DNA of 64,000 nt from Clostridia bacterium (GTDB lineage Bacteria > Bacillota > Clostridia > Oscillospirales > Acutalibacteraceae), in NCBI GenBank assembly GCA_017503785.1, contig JAFVSK010000004.1:1-64000 (forward strand). The letters run 5' to 3'. Shown here piece by piece: positions 63,997 to 64,000 of the stretch. A program made the translations under genes and the position numbers. The notes below the pieces were generated by a model. That model searched no databases, was not told where the DNA came from, and was given only the letters and a program-made list of their open reading frames with translations. Position 1 is the stretch's first letter. Each line of letters opens with the position of its first letter.

Positions 63997-64000
63997 TATT

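Larger units (their letters stand above)
46593..64000. mobile_element. Probable genomic island at tRNA-Ala (right end outside the window)
   Basis: Downstream of the tRNA and its repeated 3' ends the genes change to accessory types: restriction-modification, Fic, orphan enzymes and a serine-recombinase remnant. From about 48.3 kb the base composition is visibly AT-richer than the core. No intact integrase is present in the window and the distal attachment site is not seen, so the borders and any mobility are inferred. Confidence 0.5.

Noticed and set aside
46593..64000. Prophage or complete integrative element
   Set aside because: No capsid, terminase, tail, relaxase, replication or intact integrase genes are seen in the window; only an island-like gene set and a recombinase remnant.

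Overview
The window looks like a chromosome segment of a Gram-positive anaerobe of the Clostridia, most like an Oscillospiraceae/Ruminococcaceae gut bacterium. The reasons are the sepF-ylmH-divIVA division genes, HrcA/CIRCE heat-shock control, a folate ECF transporter under a tetrahydrofolate riboswitch, a PerR-rubrerythrin-ferritin cluster, an archaeal-type ProRS, and class A PBP and BspA-like surface proteins. Genus cannot be given from sequence alone. The first 46 kb is GC-rich core DNA. From about 48 kb to the right end the base composition is clearly AT-richer, as in acquired DNA.

Core layout. 0.17-13.7 kb (+): one long operon of mismatch repair (mutS, mutL), tRNA modification (miaA), an HlyD-like membrane protein, division genes (ylmE, sepF, ylmH, divIVA), ileS, lspA and an RluD-type synthase, closed by a terminator. 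13.7-16.5 kb: a secreted leucine-rich-repeat protein with its own promoter. 16.5-23.9 kb (-): a hydrolase, hemW, an ACT-hom-lysC amino-acid operon and a class A PBP. 24-32 kb (+): BofC-like protein, DEAD-box helicase, lepA, guaB, then an ATP-grasp ligase resembling D-aspartate ligase next to an AsnB-type amidotransferase, a likely peptidoglycan cross-bridge pair. 32-39 kb: THF riboswitch-folT, an SPFH protein, and hrcA-grpE-dnaK-dnaJ under a CIRCE operator. 39-43.7 kb: AI-2E family permease, a Na+-pump beta subunit with a tiny OadG-like partner, proS and small genes. 43.8-45.4 kb (-): ferritin and perR-rubrerythrin with a PerR-like box.

A tRNA-Ala(GGC) at 46.5 kb is followed by two diverged tandem units of about 190 bp, each ending in a copy of the tRNA 3' end. 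Beyond them lies what looks like a genomic island: a DUF4375-like gene, an acetyltransferase behind a terminator-type attenuator, a serine-recombinase remnant, and then genes reading leftwards from a strong promoter at the right edge of the window. In order of transcription these are Fic, HsdM, a membrane protein, HsdS, an AbiTii-like protein, a second membrane protein, HsdR, a DUF4268 protein, a deformylase-like protein, a macro-domain protein, an MmcQ/YjbR protein, 3-methyladenine glycosylase, a CrtO-like membrane protein, a CPBP protease, a broken TIGR04076 gene, an ArsC/Spx-like protein and a VWA protein. No terminator is evident until about 48.85 kb. The type I restriction-modification cassette with its embedded Fic, membrane and AbiTii-like genes is the best candidate for a composite defence system.
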